In this document: in pieces, positions 1 through 7,211 of the stretch | Layout of the letters: the number at the start of each line of letters is the position of its first letter | Position numbering within the stretch: the first letter of the stretch is position 1 | Source of the DNA: Bacillota bacterium | GTDB lineage: Bacteria; Bacillota; UBA4882; UBA8346 | Direction of reading: 5' to 3' | NCBI GenBank assembly: GCA_023435565.1 | Contig: JAEYRN010000054.1 | Span: 1-9,198 of the forward strand | DNA length: 9,198 bases | Notes under the pieces: model-generated | Told to the model about the DNA's origin: nothing | The model's input: the letters and a program-made list of their open reading frames with translations, nothing else | Database searches by the model: none | Made by a program: the position numbers and the translations under genes

Positions 1-726
1 TTAACAAACCGTAAAATTGTAATCGTTGGCGGAAGTTCGGGAGCCGGCGCCGCCATAACCGATTTTTTATCGGAAAATGGCGCAGAGCTGATTATCACCG
101 GAAGAAACAAAGCAGCCCTCGAAAAAGTAAAATCGGAGAATCAAAACGTAAAATCGATAGCACAATTTGATTTTACAGATGAAAAGGCGGTCAAAAGCTT
201 TTTTGATTCAATAGGGGAATTTGACGATCTAATTATCGTGGCGGCCGGTTCCCCCAAAACCGGACCGTTCCTGGATGGCGGTTCTTTATCAAATATTGAT
301 GATTATATCAATCAAAAACTACGGGGAGTTATCTATACGGCGTATTACGGGATTCCCAAACTTAAACCCAAAGGATCGGTTATATTTTTTAATGGGCAGG
401 CCGGGAAAAAAGCTATTTCAGGCTGTACGCCGCTGGCTATTGTTAATAACGCCATTGTCGGACTGGCCAAAACTTTGGCAGTTGAAGTAAAACCGAAACG
501 GGTCAATGTGGTTTGTCTTGGCGTGGCAGACACCGGCGCCTGGAACTATATGCCGGAAGATGAAAGAACAGCGTTTTTTAATATCTGCGCCAATGGCAAT
601 CCGTTAGGCCGTATCGGGACTTCGGAAGATGTCGCCAGGGCTGTATTGTTTTTATTAACAGCGGACTATATAAACGGCATAGTTTTGGATGTAACCGGCG
701 GTGAAACCGTTGATTTTATGCACTAA
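1..726 (+). CDS. SDR-family oxidoreductase-like protein, 5' end cut by window, catalytic triad replaced
   Basis: The frame is open from base 1 to the TAA at 724-726 (241 residues seen). It begins LTNRKIVIVGGSSGAG, the first strand and Gly-rich NAD(P)-binding turn of a Rossmann fold, so only a few N-terminal residues lie outside the window. VAAG (residues 80-83) fits the NNAG element. NAIVGLAKTLAVE followed by RVNVVCLG, and GRIGTSEDVARAVLFL with VTGG near the end, are typical of classical short-chain dehydrogenases, and the length is normal for them. Aligning NAIVGLAKTLA with the usual KAAVxGLTRALA places Asn149 at the catalytic Lys, Leu145 at the Tyr and Gly132 at the Ser. The cofactor fold is therefore kept but the standard Ser-Tyr-Lys site is absent. 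It could be an enzyme of a divergent SDR subgroup or a non-catalytic NAD(P)-binding protein. The substrate is unknown. It is not obviously linked to the kinase gene 123 bases downstream. Confidence 0.9.
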   Translation, partial: LTNRKIVIVGGSSGAGAAITDFLSENGAELIITGRNKAALEKVKSENQNVKSIAQFDFTDEKAVKSFFDSIGEFDDLIIVAAGSPKTGPFLDGGSLSNIDDYINQKLRGVIYTAYYGIPKLKPKGSVIFFNGQAGKKAISGCTPLAIVNNAIVGLAKTLAVEVKPKRVNVVCLGVADTGAWNYMPEDERTAFFNICANGNPLGRIGTSEDVARAVLFLLTADYINGIVLDVTGGETVDFMH

Positions 727-738
727 TCCCATTATCAT
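710..738 (+). promoter_or_regulatory. possible sigma-A promoter for the kinase operon
   Basis: TTGATT (710-715) and TATCAT (733-738) are separated by 17 bases and match the -35 and -10 consensus at 4/6 and 5/6 positions. The -35 lies inside the last codons of the SDR gene. A start near 745 would give a leader of about 105 bases before the kinase ATG. No convincing terminator separates the SDR gene from this point, so read-through is also possible. Confidence 0.35.
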
Positions 739-780
739 AAAGCTGAATGAAATTGATTAAATGACGGCAGGGAGAAAACA

Positions 781-828
781 ATGTTTAGCAGGAAACTACC
801 TGATAACTCCGAATTATATGGATTATAG
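781..828 (+). CDS. candidate 15-codon upstream ORF / leader peptide
   Basis: ATG at 781 is preceded by AGGGAG (769-774) with 6 bases between, a better ribosome binding site than many real genes have. The peptide would be MFSRKLPDNSELYGL, ending at TAG 826-828, 21 bases before the kinase ATG. Codons 9-11 contain the 5' arm of a stem that pairs with the kinase ribosome binding site, so translating this ORF could control access to it. An overlapping frame (761-853, 30 codons) ends at TGA overlapping the kinase ATG, but it has no ribosome binding site. The peptide is too short for homology to help, and this is an inference from position and signals. Confidence 0.35.
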   Translation: MFSRKLPDNSELYGL

Positions 829-845
829 GAATTATAAACGGAGTT
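805..845 (+). promoter_or_regulatory. stem that would sequester the kinase ribosome binding site
   Basis: AACTCCG (805-811) is perfectly complementary to CGGAGTT (839-845), which contains the GGAG ribosome binding site (840-843) of the kinase gene starting at 850. The loop is 27 bases and carries a direct repeat GAATTATA (811-818 and 829-836). The 7-bp stem is short, so its stability in the cell is uncertain. Its placement over the ribosome binding site is the reason to list it. Confidence 0.4.
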
Positions 846-849
846 TACT

Positions 850-3800
850 ATGAAACTTGGTATCAATGAGATTGTTAATAACAAATACCGGATTCTCGCA
901 AATATAGGCGAAGGCGGAATGAGTCTGGTCTATAAAGCCTTTAATTTGGAGACTAACAAATTAGTAGCCTTTAAGATGTTGAAAGAAAAGGTTACCTCCG
1001 ATTATTTTGAGGACATTATCCGGTTTAAAAACGAAATAGCTATTATAAGCCGGTTACAACATCCGAATATCGTTAAAATATACGATACCGGGGAATATCA
1101 CGGAAGGCCGTTTCTGGTGATGGAATTGCTGGAGGGCGAAGATTTATCTGATATCCTGGCCGATCAGCAAAAGCTGTCAATTTCCGAAGCAATTCAGATA
1201 ACTTATGAAGTTACCAAAGCTTTAGTATATATGCACGATCACGGAGTGATTCACCGCGACTTAAAACCGGGAAATATCTTTATAAACGGGAATGGAAAGA
1301 GGCTGGAACCCAAACTGCTGGATTTTGGCCTATCTTTAATTATGGAATTAAGACATATTACTAATGAGAAAGAAATCGCCGGAACTTTTAGTTATATGTC
1401 TCCGGAAGCTACCGGTATCTTCCACGGAACGGTCGATGAACGCAGCGATTTATATTCGTTGGGCGTTATTCTTTATCGTTTACTCACCGGAGAACTGCCT
1501 TTCAAGGAGAAGATCCTCGACAAACTGTTGCACCAACAAGCGGCTTTGACTCCCTTAAGACCTGGGAAATTAAACAAAGAGATACCATCCGTCCTGGATG
1601 AAATCGTTATGAAATTGTTAATGAAGGACCCGGAGGCCAGGTATCAAAGTGCCAGGGGATTAATGCATGATTTGCAACGTTACAGCCAAGGTGAAAGAGA
1701 GTTTATCGTCGCAGAACAGGATCAAAAAATCAAACTTTCTTATCAAACCAAATTGGTCGGTAGGGAAGCGGAATTGGCAAAGGTAAAAGAAATCCTAGGG
1801 AAAACTGCCGGGGGTCAGGGCAGTGTCTGCTTGATCTCCGGAGAGGCCGGTATGGGTAAAAGCAGGCTGGCTGAAGAGATAAGGGGATATGTTTATCAAC
1901 AGAACGGATTATTTTTAAAAGGCAGATGTCTTAATCATGAAAATAAAGCGCCTTATCATCCCTTCAAAGAGATCTTAAATGAATATCTGGTGTTTTTCAA
2001 ACAAATGGAGCCTGGTTTGAGAGAACGGGAAACAAAACGTTTCCAAACTCTTTTAGGGGATTTGGGCAATATCATCCTTAAGTTTCATCCTCTTATGAAA
2101 GATTTAATCAGTGATACCGGTAAATTGGTAGAATTGGAACCGGAGAGAGAGAATCAAAGGTTCTTGATGGTAGTAAGCGATTTTTTTTGCAGCTTGGCCG
2201 GGGATGGCCGGGTATGCGTCTTATTTATCGACGATCTGCATTGGTCGGATGAAGGCAGTCTAAACCTGCTGGCGGAGCTAACTAAGAAAGTCAGCCGAAC
2301 CAACCTTTTAATTCTTGGCACGTACCGAGATAATGAAGTAGGCCATGAACATGGATTGACCATGATCAAGAGAGAAGCTGATGCCAAAGATTTTTCCTTG
2401 GTTGAACTAAAGCTTAATATCTTAAATAATAAAACACTGGATCAATTAATAACAGGTATTTTAGGTGAAAAAGAAAGCGATAAATCCCAAATTACCGGTT
2501 ATATTTTGGAAAAGTCGCACGGCAACCCATTTTTCGCCATAAATATCCTTCGGGAAATGGTAGAGGATAAAATATTAACACAGCACGATTCCGGCTGGAT
2601 TACCGATTGGGACAGGCTAAACAAAATGCCCGTCACGGATAGTATGATTGATATTATTTTACACCGTCTGGAAGCTTTTACTGAAGAACAAAAGGACCTT
2701 TTGGGTAAAGCGGCGGTTATCGGAAGGGAATTTGAAATAGAGCTATTATCTAAATTAACAAAACTTAATAAAGAAGAATTAATCGGTAATCTCGATCGGC
2801 TTATTTCATTACAATTTATTGAGAAAAGCGCGCATAAAGGAAGACTATTATTCCTGCACGACAGGATCAGGGATGCTTTTTACGCCAAACTTGATAAAAC
2901 TGCAAAACAACGGATACATTTGAATATTGCCAAAGCTATGGAGGAATCAAAGGAAAAAAATATTGAAAACATCCTCTTCGACCTCGTCCATCATTATTTG
3001 GAAGGTAATAACGAAGAAAAAGTCCTCCAATATATTATACCGGCTGCCTATAAGGCCAAAACGGCATATGCCAACCAAGAGGCGATCAAGTATTTCAATA
3101 AGGGAATCCGGCTGATCGAAAGCTTTGAAGGTAAGGGCGCTGAAAAATGGATTACGGCTAATCAAGATTTAATTGATGTATACTTAAGAATTGGCGAATA
3201 TGAAGAGACAATCAAGGTTTCCAAAGAGCTCACGGCCTATATGCAAAATAATCTCGATAAGGCAAAGCTATATAAAAAAATAGGCCTGGCCTATTTTAAA
3301 ATGGGCCTATGGAAATTATCGGAAGAATATTGTCAAAAGGCATTAAGGTTATTGGGCGAAGTGATGCCTGTCGGTAAATATAGAACTTGGGTGTCAATCG
3401 GAAAAGAATTCTTATTTCACTTGTTAATAAATTCATTACCTAAGTCGTTTTTCTATAATAATACCCGTAAGTCCAGAGAAACAGATAAAGAGATTGTAAA
3501 GGTCTATTTTATTCTTAATTGGGGATATATCAATAATGATACCAATCAGTTATTATATTGCGTGCTCAGAATGTTTAACATTGCCCGCTTAAGGATTGGC
3601 AAATCCACAGCGTTAGGTGGTTCTTTGGATTTTTACGGCGCGTTGTGCATGGCCATATCATTGTTTAAAAGGGCGCACAGGTATTATCATCGAGGATTGG
3701 CGCTATATACCGAACTCCAGGATGAATGGGGAATCGCTAAAAGTTTACAATCGATAGGATGTTGTTACAATTGGCAGGGAGAGAACGAAAAAAGTATTGA

Positions 3801-5994
3801 AGCTTTTATCCAAGCTGAAGAAAGATTTAAGAAAATAGGCGACATTTGGGAACTAGCTTTTATATATCGTAGCTTAGCTTTTGACTATTATTATCTGGCC
3901 GATTATCAGAAAAGCTTTTACTACAACACCAGGTTTCTGGAAATGTCTCAAAAAATAAGAAATGATTATGATGTATCCTCCGGTTACGAAAATTTCTTAC
4001 ATTTTCGTATCGAAACCGGCGATTTTAAAATAGCTGAAGAATTTGCAATGAAAGCACAGGTTATCAATGAAGCCAAGAATATTGTTTACAATACTTTTTC
4101 CGTATATCTCCATTTGGGTTACTTAGAGATTGAAAGAGCCGATTATCAAAAGGCAATCGTTTATCTTGAAAAAGCCAGGGCTTTAAAAGAAGAGGATCAG
4201 GGGACGATTCTCGAAAACTATTCATGCTATGTATATAGTCATCTGGCTGAAGCCTATATGGGGCAATACCGGCAAGAATATTTATCTTTAAACCGGGAAG
4301 AACGGATGATTAAATTGAAAAGGATCAAGAAATATGCCGTGAAAGGATTTAAAAAAACGGAATCTTGGCCTAATAACCATGCCCTAGCCTTACGAGTGCT
4401 GGCCAATTATTATCAATTGGTAAAATTGAATTCGAAAGCGGAAAGATTACTGGCGCAAGCTATCGCTCATTCAAAAAAAATAAGAAAGCGTTATGATGAA
4501 GCCAAGTCTTATTACGATTACGGAAATTTCCTCAAATCAAATAACTTGCTTGAAGAGGCGGAGCTGTATTGGTATAAGGCGTATAAAGTTTTTAATGAGA
4601 TAGGAGCAATGGAGTATGCAAACCGGTGCGCCGGTATTTTGGGGATCGATTTTCAAAAATCGGTATTACCAGATACTAGGGAACGTTTGCAAAATGAGCG
4701 AAAATTACAAACAGCCCTGGAGACCAGCAGATATATCAGTTCAATTCTTGATATTAATATCTTGCTGGAAAAAGTCATGGACAGCACCATGGAACTAGTA
4801 GGCGCCCAGCGGGGGCTTCTTTTGCTTTATTCGGAAAATAACGAAAATAAATTAGAGATCAAAGTAAGCCGGAATGTATCAAAAAGCGAAATCCAAAGCA
4901 AGAATTTCGTAGCCAGTCAAAGCATCATCTCCCGGGTTGAAAAAGAAAGGAAGCCGTTAATTATTGTCGATGCTTCGGTAGATGATGTATTCGGCAGCCA
5001 GCAAAGTATCGTCTGGCAAAAAGTAAAGTCAGTGCTTTGCGCCCCGGTAATGATCAAGGGAGAGATGTTGGGGTTAATTTACCTTGACAGTAGTTTGTTA
5101 CGGGGACTCTTTACCAACGATGATTTGGAGATATTAAATCTAATTGCCAATCAAGCCGGAGTTTCTATCGAAAATGCCAAGTTATACCGGAAACTTCAAT
5201 TATACTTACAAAAAATCGAAGAATCTCGGGATAAGCTGTCAAAATGGAACCAAACACTGGAGCAGCGTGTGGTAGAAAGAACCGAACAATTGAAAACTTT
5301 AAACGAGGAATTAAATGAAAGAAATGAAGAATTAACCGCCGCCAATAAGCACTTGAAAGAATACGCTTCCATGGTGGAAGAACTGGCGGTAACCAAGGAG
5401 AGAAACCGTCTGGCAATGGAAATACATGATTCCTTGGGGCAGACCATGAATGTTTTACTCAAACTTTTGGAAAACTCGGAAGCTGATCACCGGACAAATC
5501 CGGTTAAGACCGGCGAAAATATTGCTCAAGCCATGGTAGTGGTCCGGGATGGCTTGGCAGAATTAAAACATTCCGTGGCCGGATTGGTGCCGGGAAGGTT
5601 AAAAAATAAAGATTTGTTAATCGCTCTTCGGGATTTATTTACTATTTATGAAATTTCGGGATTGGAGATCGAATTCATCACCGAAGGTATTCTTGGGTCA
5701 ATACCCCCTACTTGTGCGGAAGCACTTTATCGGGTCTGCCAGGAGGCATTGACTAATTCGATTAAACACGGACATGCTCTACTGGTAATGATTACCTTGC
5801 GGAGAATCGGCGATTATCTGCGGCTTTATATCATTGATGACGGATGCGGTTGTAACGGTATTAAGAAACATCACGGTCTCTTCAATATGGAACAAAGAAT
5901 TAATGAATTACAGGGAAGTATTAGTTACGGTTCGGAGGGAAAAGGCTTCAATATTTTTGTTGAAATACCCTTGAAGGAAGAGGTAGTGGAATGA
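850..5994 (+). CDS. trifunctional Ser/Thr kinase - STAND ATPase/TPR - GAF - sensor histidine kinase
   Basis: This is a 1714-residue soluble protein with no clear membrane segment. Domains in order: a PknB-type Ser/Thr kinase (about 12-280) with Gly loop GEGGMS, Lys42, Glu62, HRDLKPGN (135-142), DFG (158-160) and SPE (184-186), so it looks active; an AAA_16/STAND ATPase (about 300-680) with Walker A GEAGMGKS (331-338) and Walker B VLFIDD (457-462); TPR-like helical repeats (about 720-1260); GAF (about 1290-1440); coiled coil (1445-1515); HisKA_3 with His1526 in EIHDSLG; and HATPase with Glu1632/Asn1636, DDGCG (1663-1667) and HGLFNMEQR. This order matches the hybrid HstK-type kinases known from cyanobacteria and other bacteria. 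GGAG (840-843), 6 bases before the ATG, supports the start. The protein probably senses small ligands or partners through GAF, ATPase and TPR, then phosphorylates the response regulator whose gene overlaps its 3' end. The Ser/Thr kinase substrates and the signal are unknown. Confidence 0.96.
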   Translation: MKLGINEIVNNKYRILANIGEGGMSLVYKAFNLETNKLVAFKMLKEKVTSDYFEDIIRFKNEIAIISRLQHPNIVKIYDTGEYHGRPFLVMELLEGEDLSDILADQQKLSISEAIQITYEVTKALVYMHDHGVIHRDLKPGNIFINGNGKRLEPKLLDFGLSLIMELRHITNEKEIAGTFSYMSPEATGIFHGTVDERSDLYSLGVILYRLLTGELPFKEKILDKLLHQQAALTPLRPGKLNKEIPSVLDEIVMKLLMKDPEARYQSARGLMHDLQRYSQGEREFIVAEQDQKIKLSYQTKLVGREAELAKVKEILGKTAGGQGSVCLISGEAGMGKSRLAEEIRGYVYQQNGLFLKGRCLNHENKAPYHPFKEILNEYLVFFKQMEPGLRERETKRFQTLLGDLGNIILKFHPLMKDLISDTGKLVELEPERENQRFLMVVSDFFCSLAGDGRVCVLFIDDLHWSDEGSLNLLAELTKKVSRTNLLILGTYRDNEVGHEHGLTMIKREADAKDFSLVELKLNILNNKTLDQLITGILGEKESDKSQITGYILEKSHGNPFFAINILREMVEDKILTQHDSGWITDWDRLNKMPVTDSMIDIILHRLEAFTEEQKDLLGKAAVIGREFEIELLSKLTKLNKEELIGNLDRLISLQFIEKSAHKGRLLFLHDRIRDAFYAKLDKTAKQRIHLNIAKAMEESKEKNIENILFDLVHHYLEGNNEEKVLQYIIPAAYKAKTAYANQEAIKYFNKGIRLIESFEGKGAEKWITANQDLIDVYLRIGEYEETIKVSKELTAYMQNNLDKAKLYKKIGLAYFKMGLWKLSEEYCQKALRLLGEVMPVGKYRTWVSIGKEFLFHLLINSLPKSFFYNNTRKSRETDKEIVKVYFILNWGYINNDTNQLLYCVLRMFNIARLRIGKSTALGGSLDFYGALCMAISLFKRAHRYYHRGLALYTELQDEWGIAKSLQSIGCCYNWQGENEKSIEAFIQAEERFKKIGDIWELAFIYRSLAFDYYYLADYQKSFYYNTRFLEMSQKIRNDYDVSSGYENFLHFRIETGDFKIAEEFAMKAQVINEAKNIVYNTFSVYLHLGYLEIERADYQKAIVYLEKARALKEEDQGTILENYSCYVYSHLAEAYMGQYRQEYLSLNREERMIKLKRIKKYAVKGFKKTESWPNNHALALRVLANYYQLVKLNSKAERLLAQAIAHSKKIRKRYDEAKSYYDYGNFLKSNNLLEEAELYWYKAYKVFNEIGAMEYANRCAGILGIDFQKSVLPDTRERLQNERKLQTALETSRYISSILDINILLEKVMDSTMELVGAQRGLLLLYSENNENKLEIKVSRNVSKSEIQSKNFVASQSIISRVEKERKPLIIVDASVDDVFGSQQSIVWQKVKSVLCAPVMIKGEMLGLIYLDSSLLRGLFTNDDLEILNLIANQAGVSIENAKLYRKLQLYLQKIEESRDKLSKWNQTLEQRVVERTEQLKTLNEELNERNEELTAANKHLKEYASMVEELAVTKERNRLAMEIHDSLGQTMNVLLKLLENSEADHRTNPVKTGENIAQAMVVVRDGLAELKHSVAGLVPGRLKNKDLLIALRDLFTIYEISGLEIEFITEGILGSIPPTCAEALYRVCQEALTNSIKHGHALLVMITLRRIGDYLRLYIIDDGCGCNGIKKHHGLFNMEQRINELQGSISYGSEGKGFNIFVEIPLKEEVVE

Positions 5995-6629
5995 TCAAGG
6001 TATTATTAGCCGATGACCAGGGATTGTTTAGAGAAGGAATCAAAAATATTATTATTCGAGATCTGGAGATAGAAGTAGTGGGATGTGCTAATAATGGTAA
6101 TGAAGCGGTGGATTTATGCGGCCGTTTCGATCCGGATATAATTTTAATGGATATTCGGATGCCTGATTGCGATGGTATTGAAGCGACCCGGAAGATTAAA
6201 GCCAAACAAGGACGGGTTAAAATTATCGTATTAACCACTTATGAGGATACGGAGTTTATTTTACAGGCGATGGAGGCGGGGGCCGACGGTTATATGTTAA
6301 AAGACTCGAAGCCTGAAGACCTTATTTTGGCTATTAAAGGAACTGTCTCCGGGTTGCGCATTATTCACCAAAATGTTTATCAGACTACCGTAAAACAATT
6401 TACCTCCGGCATTAAAATGGTCGATCAGAACCTGACGCAGAATTTGTCCGAGCGGGAATTGGAACTGATCCGTTTAATTACAATCGGTAGGACTAATAAA
6501 GAAATCGCCGGCGATCTGCATTTGTCCGAGGGACGGATCAAGACGCTTATCTCCGAGCTTTTTAAAAAGTTAGAGCTATCAGATAGAGTTCAATTATCTA
6601 TTTTCGCCGTAAAAAATAATCTGGTTTAA
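5991..6629 (+). CDS. NarL/LuxR-family response regulator
   Basis: This is a 212-residue two-component transcription regulator. The receiver domain (about 1-120) has the acidic pair Asp8-Asp9, phospho-acceptor Asp54 in ILMDIRMPDCDG, Thr82 and Lys104 (YMLKDS). The C-terminal LuxR/GerE HTH (about 150-206) contains LSERELELIRLI, TNKEIAGDLHLSEGRIKTLI and a typical ending, FAVKNNLV. All residues needed for phosphorylation are present. The ATG overlaps the TGA of the kinase gene as ATGA, with AGAGG (5979-5983) 7 bases upstream, so translation is probably coupled. HisKA_3 kinases pair with NarL-type regulators, so the upstream protein is the likely phosphodonor. The target promoters are unknown. No intrinsic terminator follows directly; the first is at 6969-6995. 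Confidence 0.96.
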   Translation: MIKVLLADDQGLFREGIKNIIIRDLEIEVVGCANNGNEAVDLCGRFDPDIILMDIRMPDCDGIEATRKIKAKQGRVKIIVLTTYEDTEFILQAMEAGADGYMLKDSKPEDLILAIKGTVSGLRIIHQNVYQTTVKQFTSGIKMVDQNLTQNLSERELELIRLITIGRTNKEIAGDLHLSEGRIKTLISELFKKLELSDRVQLSIFAVKNNLV

Positions 6630-6657
6630 CCTTTAACCATTGATTCATACTTAAGGC

Positions 6658-6804
6658 CTACCGGATTAAAACTCGGGCGGCTTGTTGTAGATAATCGTCC
6701 ACGTCAACATCCTGTAGACCCAAGCGAATCAATGAAAAGTTGACTTTATAAGTTAATTTAATTACCAACATCCCTAAAGCCGGATGTGATGGAAAATCAA
6801 TGAG
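6658..6804 (-). pseudogene. coding-looking minus-strand fragment, possible C-terminal gene remnant
   Basis: On the minus strand the frame is open from 6804 to the TAG at 6658-6660 (48 codons), with an ATG at 6769-6771 but no convincing ribosome binding site. The end reads LIRLGLQDVDVDDYLQQ then AARVLIR, whose composition looks like real protein rather than a shadow frame. There is a weak resemblance to the LIRLSVGLEDVDDLI ending of Cys/Met-metabolism PLP enzymes, which is not enough to assign it. Upstream, stops appear in the frame and the sequence becomes AT-rich with inverted repeats. It may be the tail of a decayed or deleted gene, a small protein, or chance. Confidence 0.25.
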
Positions 6805-6819
6805 TTAAAATTAACTTAT
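6748..6819. repeat. nested inverted repeat, 12-bp perfect outer arms
   Basis: ATAAGTTAATTT (6748-6759) and AAATTAACTTAT (6808-6819) are exact reverse complements. Between them ACATCC (6768-6773) pairs with GGATGT (6782-6787) around an 8-base loop. It could fold in RNA of either strand. It is the first of three inverted repeats that abut one another, and it overlaps the upstream half of the minus-strand fragment. Confidence 0.6.
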
Positions 6820-6830
6820 TACAGCTGTAA
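6819..6830. promoter_or_regulatory. perfect 12-bp palindrome TTACAGCTGTAA
   Basis: TTACAG|CTGTAA is a perfect dyad and contains TACAnnTGTA (6820-6829), the core recognised by CopY/BlaI/MecI-family repressors. No such regulator and no copper or beta-lactam gene is visible here, so a real operator is only a possibility. It shares its end bases with the inverted repeats on both sides, so it may simply belong to that structured block. Confidence 0.3.
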
Positions 6831-6913
6831 TAGGATGAAGTAAACACTTTTTAATGCATTTGCATTCGGCATTAAGAATGCAAAACTTAAAATGGAAATC
6901 TACTTCATCCTAT
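6830..6913. repeat. long inverted repeat with internal stems (possible structured RNA or MITE relic)
   Basis: The 13-base arm at 6830-6842 (ATAGGATGAAGTA) is the exact reverse complement of 6901-6913. Inside, TTTTAA (6849-6854) pairs with TTAAAA (6887-6892), and TTTGCATTC (6859-6867) pairs with GAATGCAAA (6876-6884) around an 8-base loop. Three stems on one axis in 84 bases is more than chance would normally give. This fits a structured RNA or a miniature inverted-repeat element. No clear target-site duplication was found beyond a TA-rich edge. Confidence 0.55.
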
Positions 6914-6968
6914 ATGGATCGACAAGCATCGATAGTATTTTCTAAGTAGTTGAAAAAAGAATCAAAAC

Positions 6969-6995
6969 AAAACGATCCGATCGGATCGTTTTTTT
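6969..6995 (+). terminator. intrinsic terminator, probably bidirectional
   Basis: AACGATCC (6971-6978) pairs with GGATCGTT (6983-6990) around a GATC loop, extended by two A-T pairs on the outside, and is followed by seven Ts (6989-6995). Read on the minus strand the stem is followed by GTTTTGTTTTG, also U-rich, so it may stop transcription both ways. It lies 340 bases after the response regulator stop, so it would end a long 3' tail of that operon or a separate short transcript. Confidence 0.85.
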
Positions 6996-7211
6996 GATCC
7001 GTCAGGCAACTTTTACAGAGTGTCTATTGGTGATATATTTGAAATATTGAAATCGATTTCTAATTTAATGAAAAGAAAGAAAATAATCATACGGCGAGAT
7101 TTTAACTTCTTCAGATTAAAGTTTGATTATTACTTGACCGGACAAAGGATTAATCAGTCTGGATTCAATTATAGGTGAGAGCCTTGTTACTAAAAAGGAG
7201 TGAAACATCGA

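Larger units (their letters stand above)
6630..7211. other. gene-poor intergenic region between the two LuxR-type regulator genes
   Basis: Apart from the minus-strand fragment, three tiled inverted repeats and the terminator, no gene is seen. Between the terminator and the next gene (6996-7211) the DNA is AT-rich and has a perfect 12-bp palindrome GAAATCGATTTC (7049-7060). A weak promoter-like pair, TTAACT (7102-7107) and GATTAT (7125-7130) with a 17-base spacer, could drive the downstream HTH gene but is poorly conserved. Confidence 0.5.

Noticed and set aside
761..853. 30-codon frame ending in TGA that overlaps the kinase ATG
   Set aside because: It has no ribosome binding site and overlaps the better-supported 781-828 ORF in another frame. 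The overlap with the kinase start is probably chance.
6622..6639. TGGTT...AACCA short hairpin at the response regulator stop codon
   Set aside because: The stem is only 5 bp and no T-run follows, so it is not a terminator.
6740..6745. TTGACT resembling a -35 box for a transcript through the inverted repeats
   Set aside because: No acceptable -10 sequence lies 16-18 bases downstream.
6830..6995. Possible transposase (IS256-like) C-terminal remnant on the minus strand
   Set aside because: A short stretch with vague similarity is interrupted by stops in every direction and is constrained by the inverted repeats; it does not support a transposase call.
7049..7060. Palindrome GAAATCGATTTC
   Set aside because: A single 12-bp AT-rich dyad with no second copy nearby and no matching known operator; noted only within the intergenic entry.
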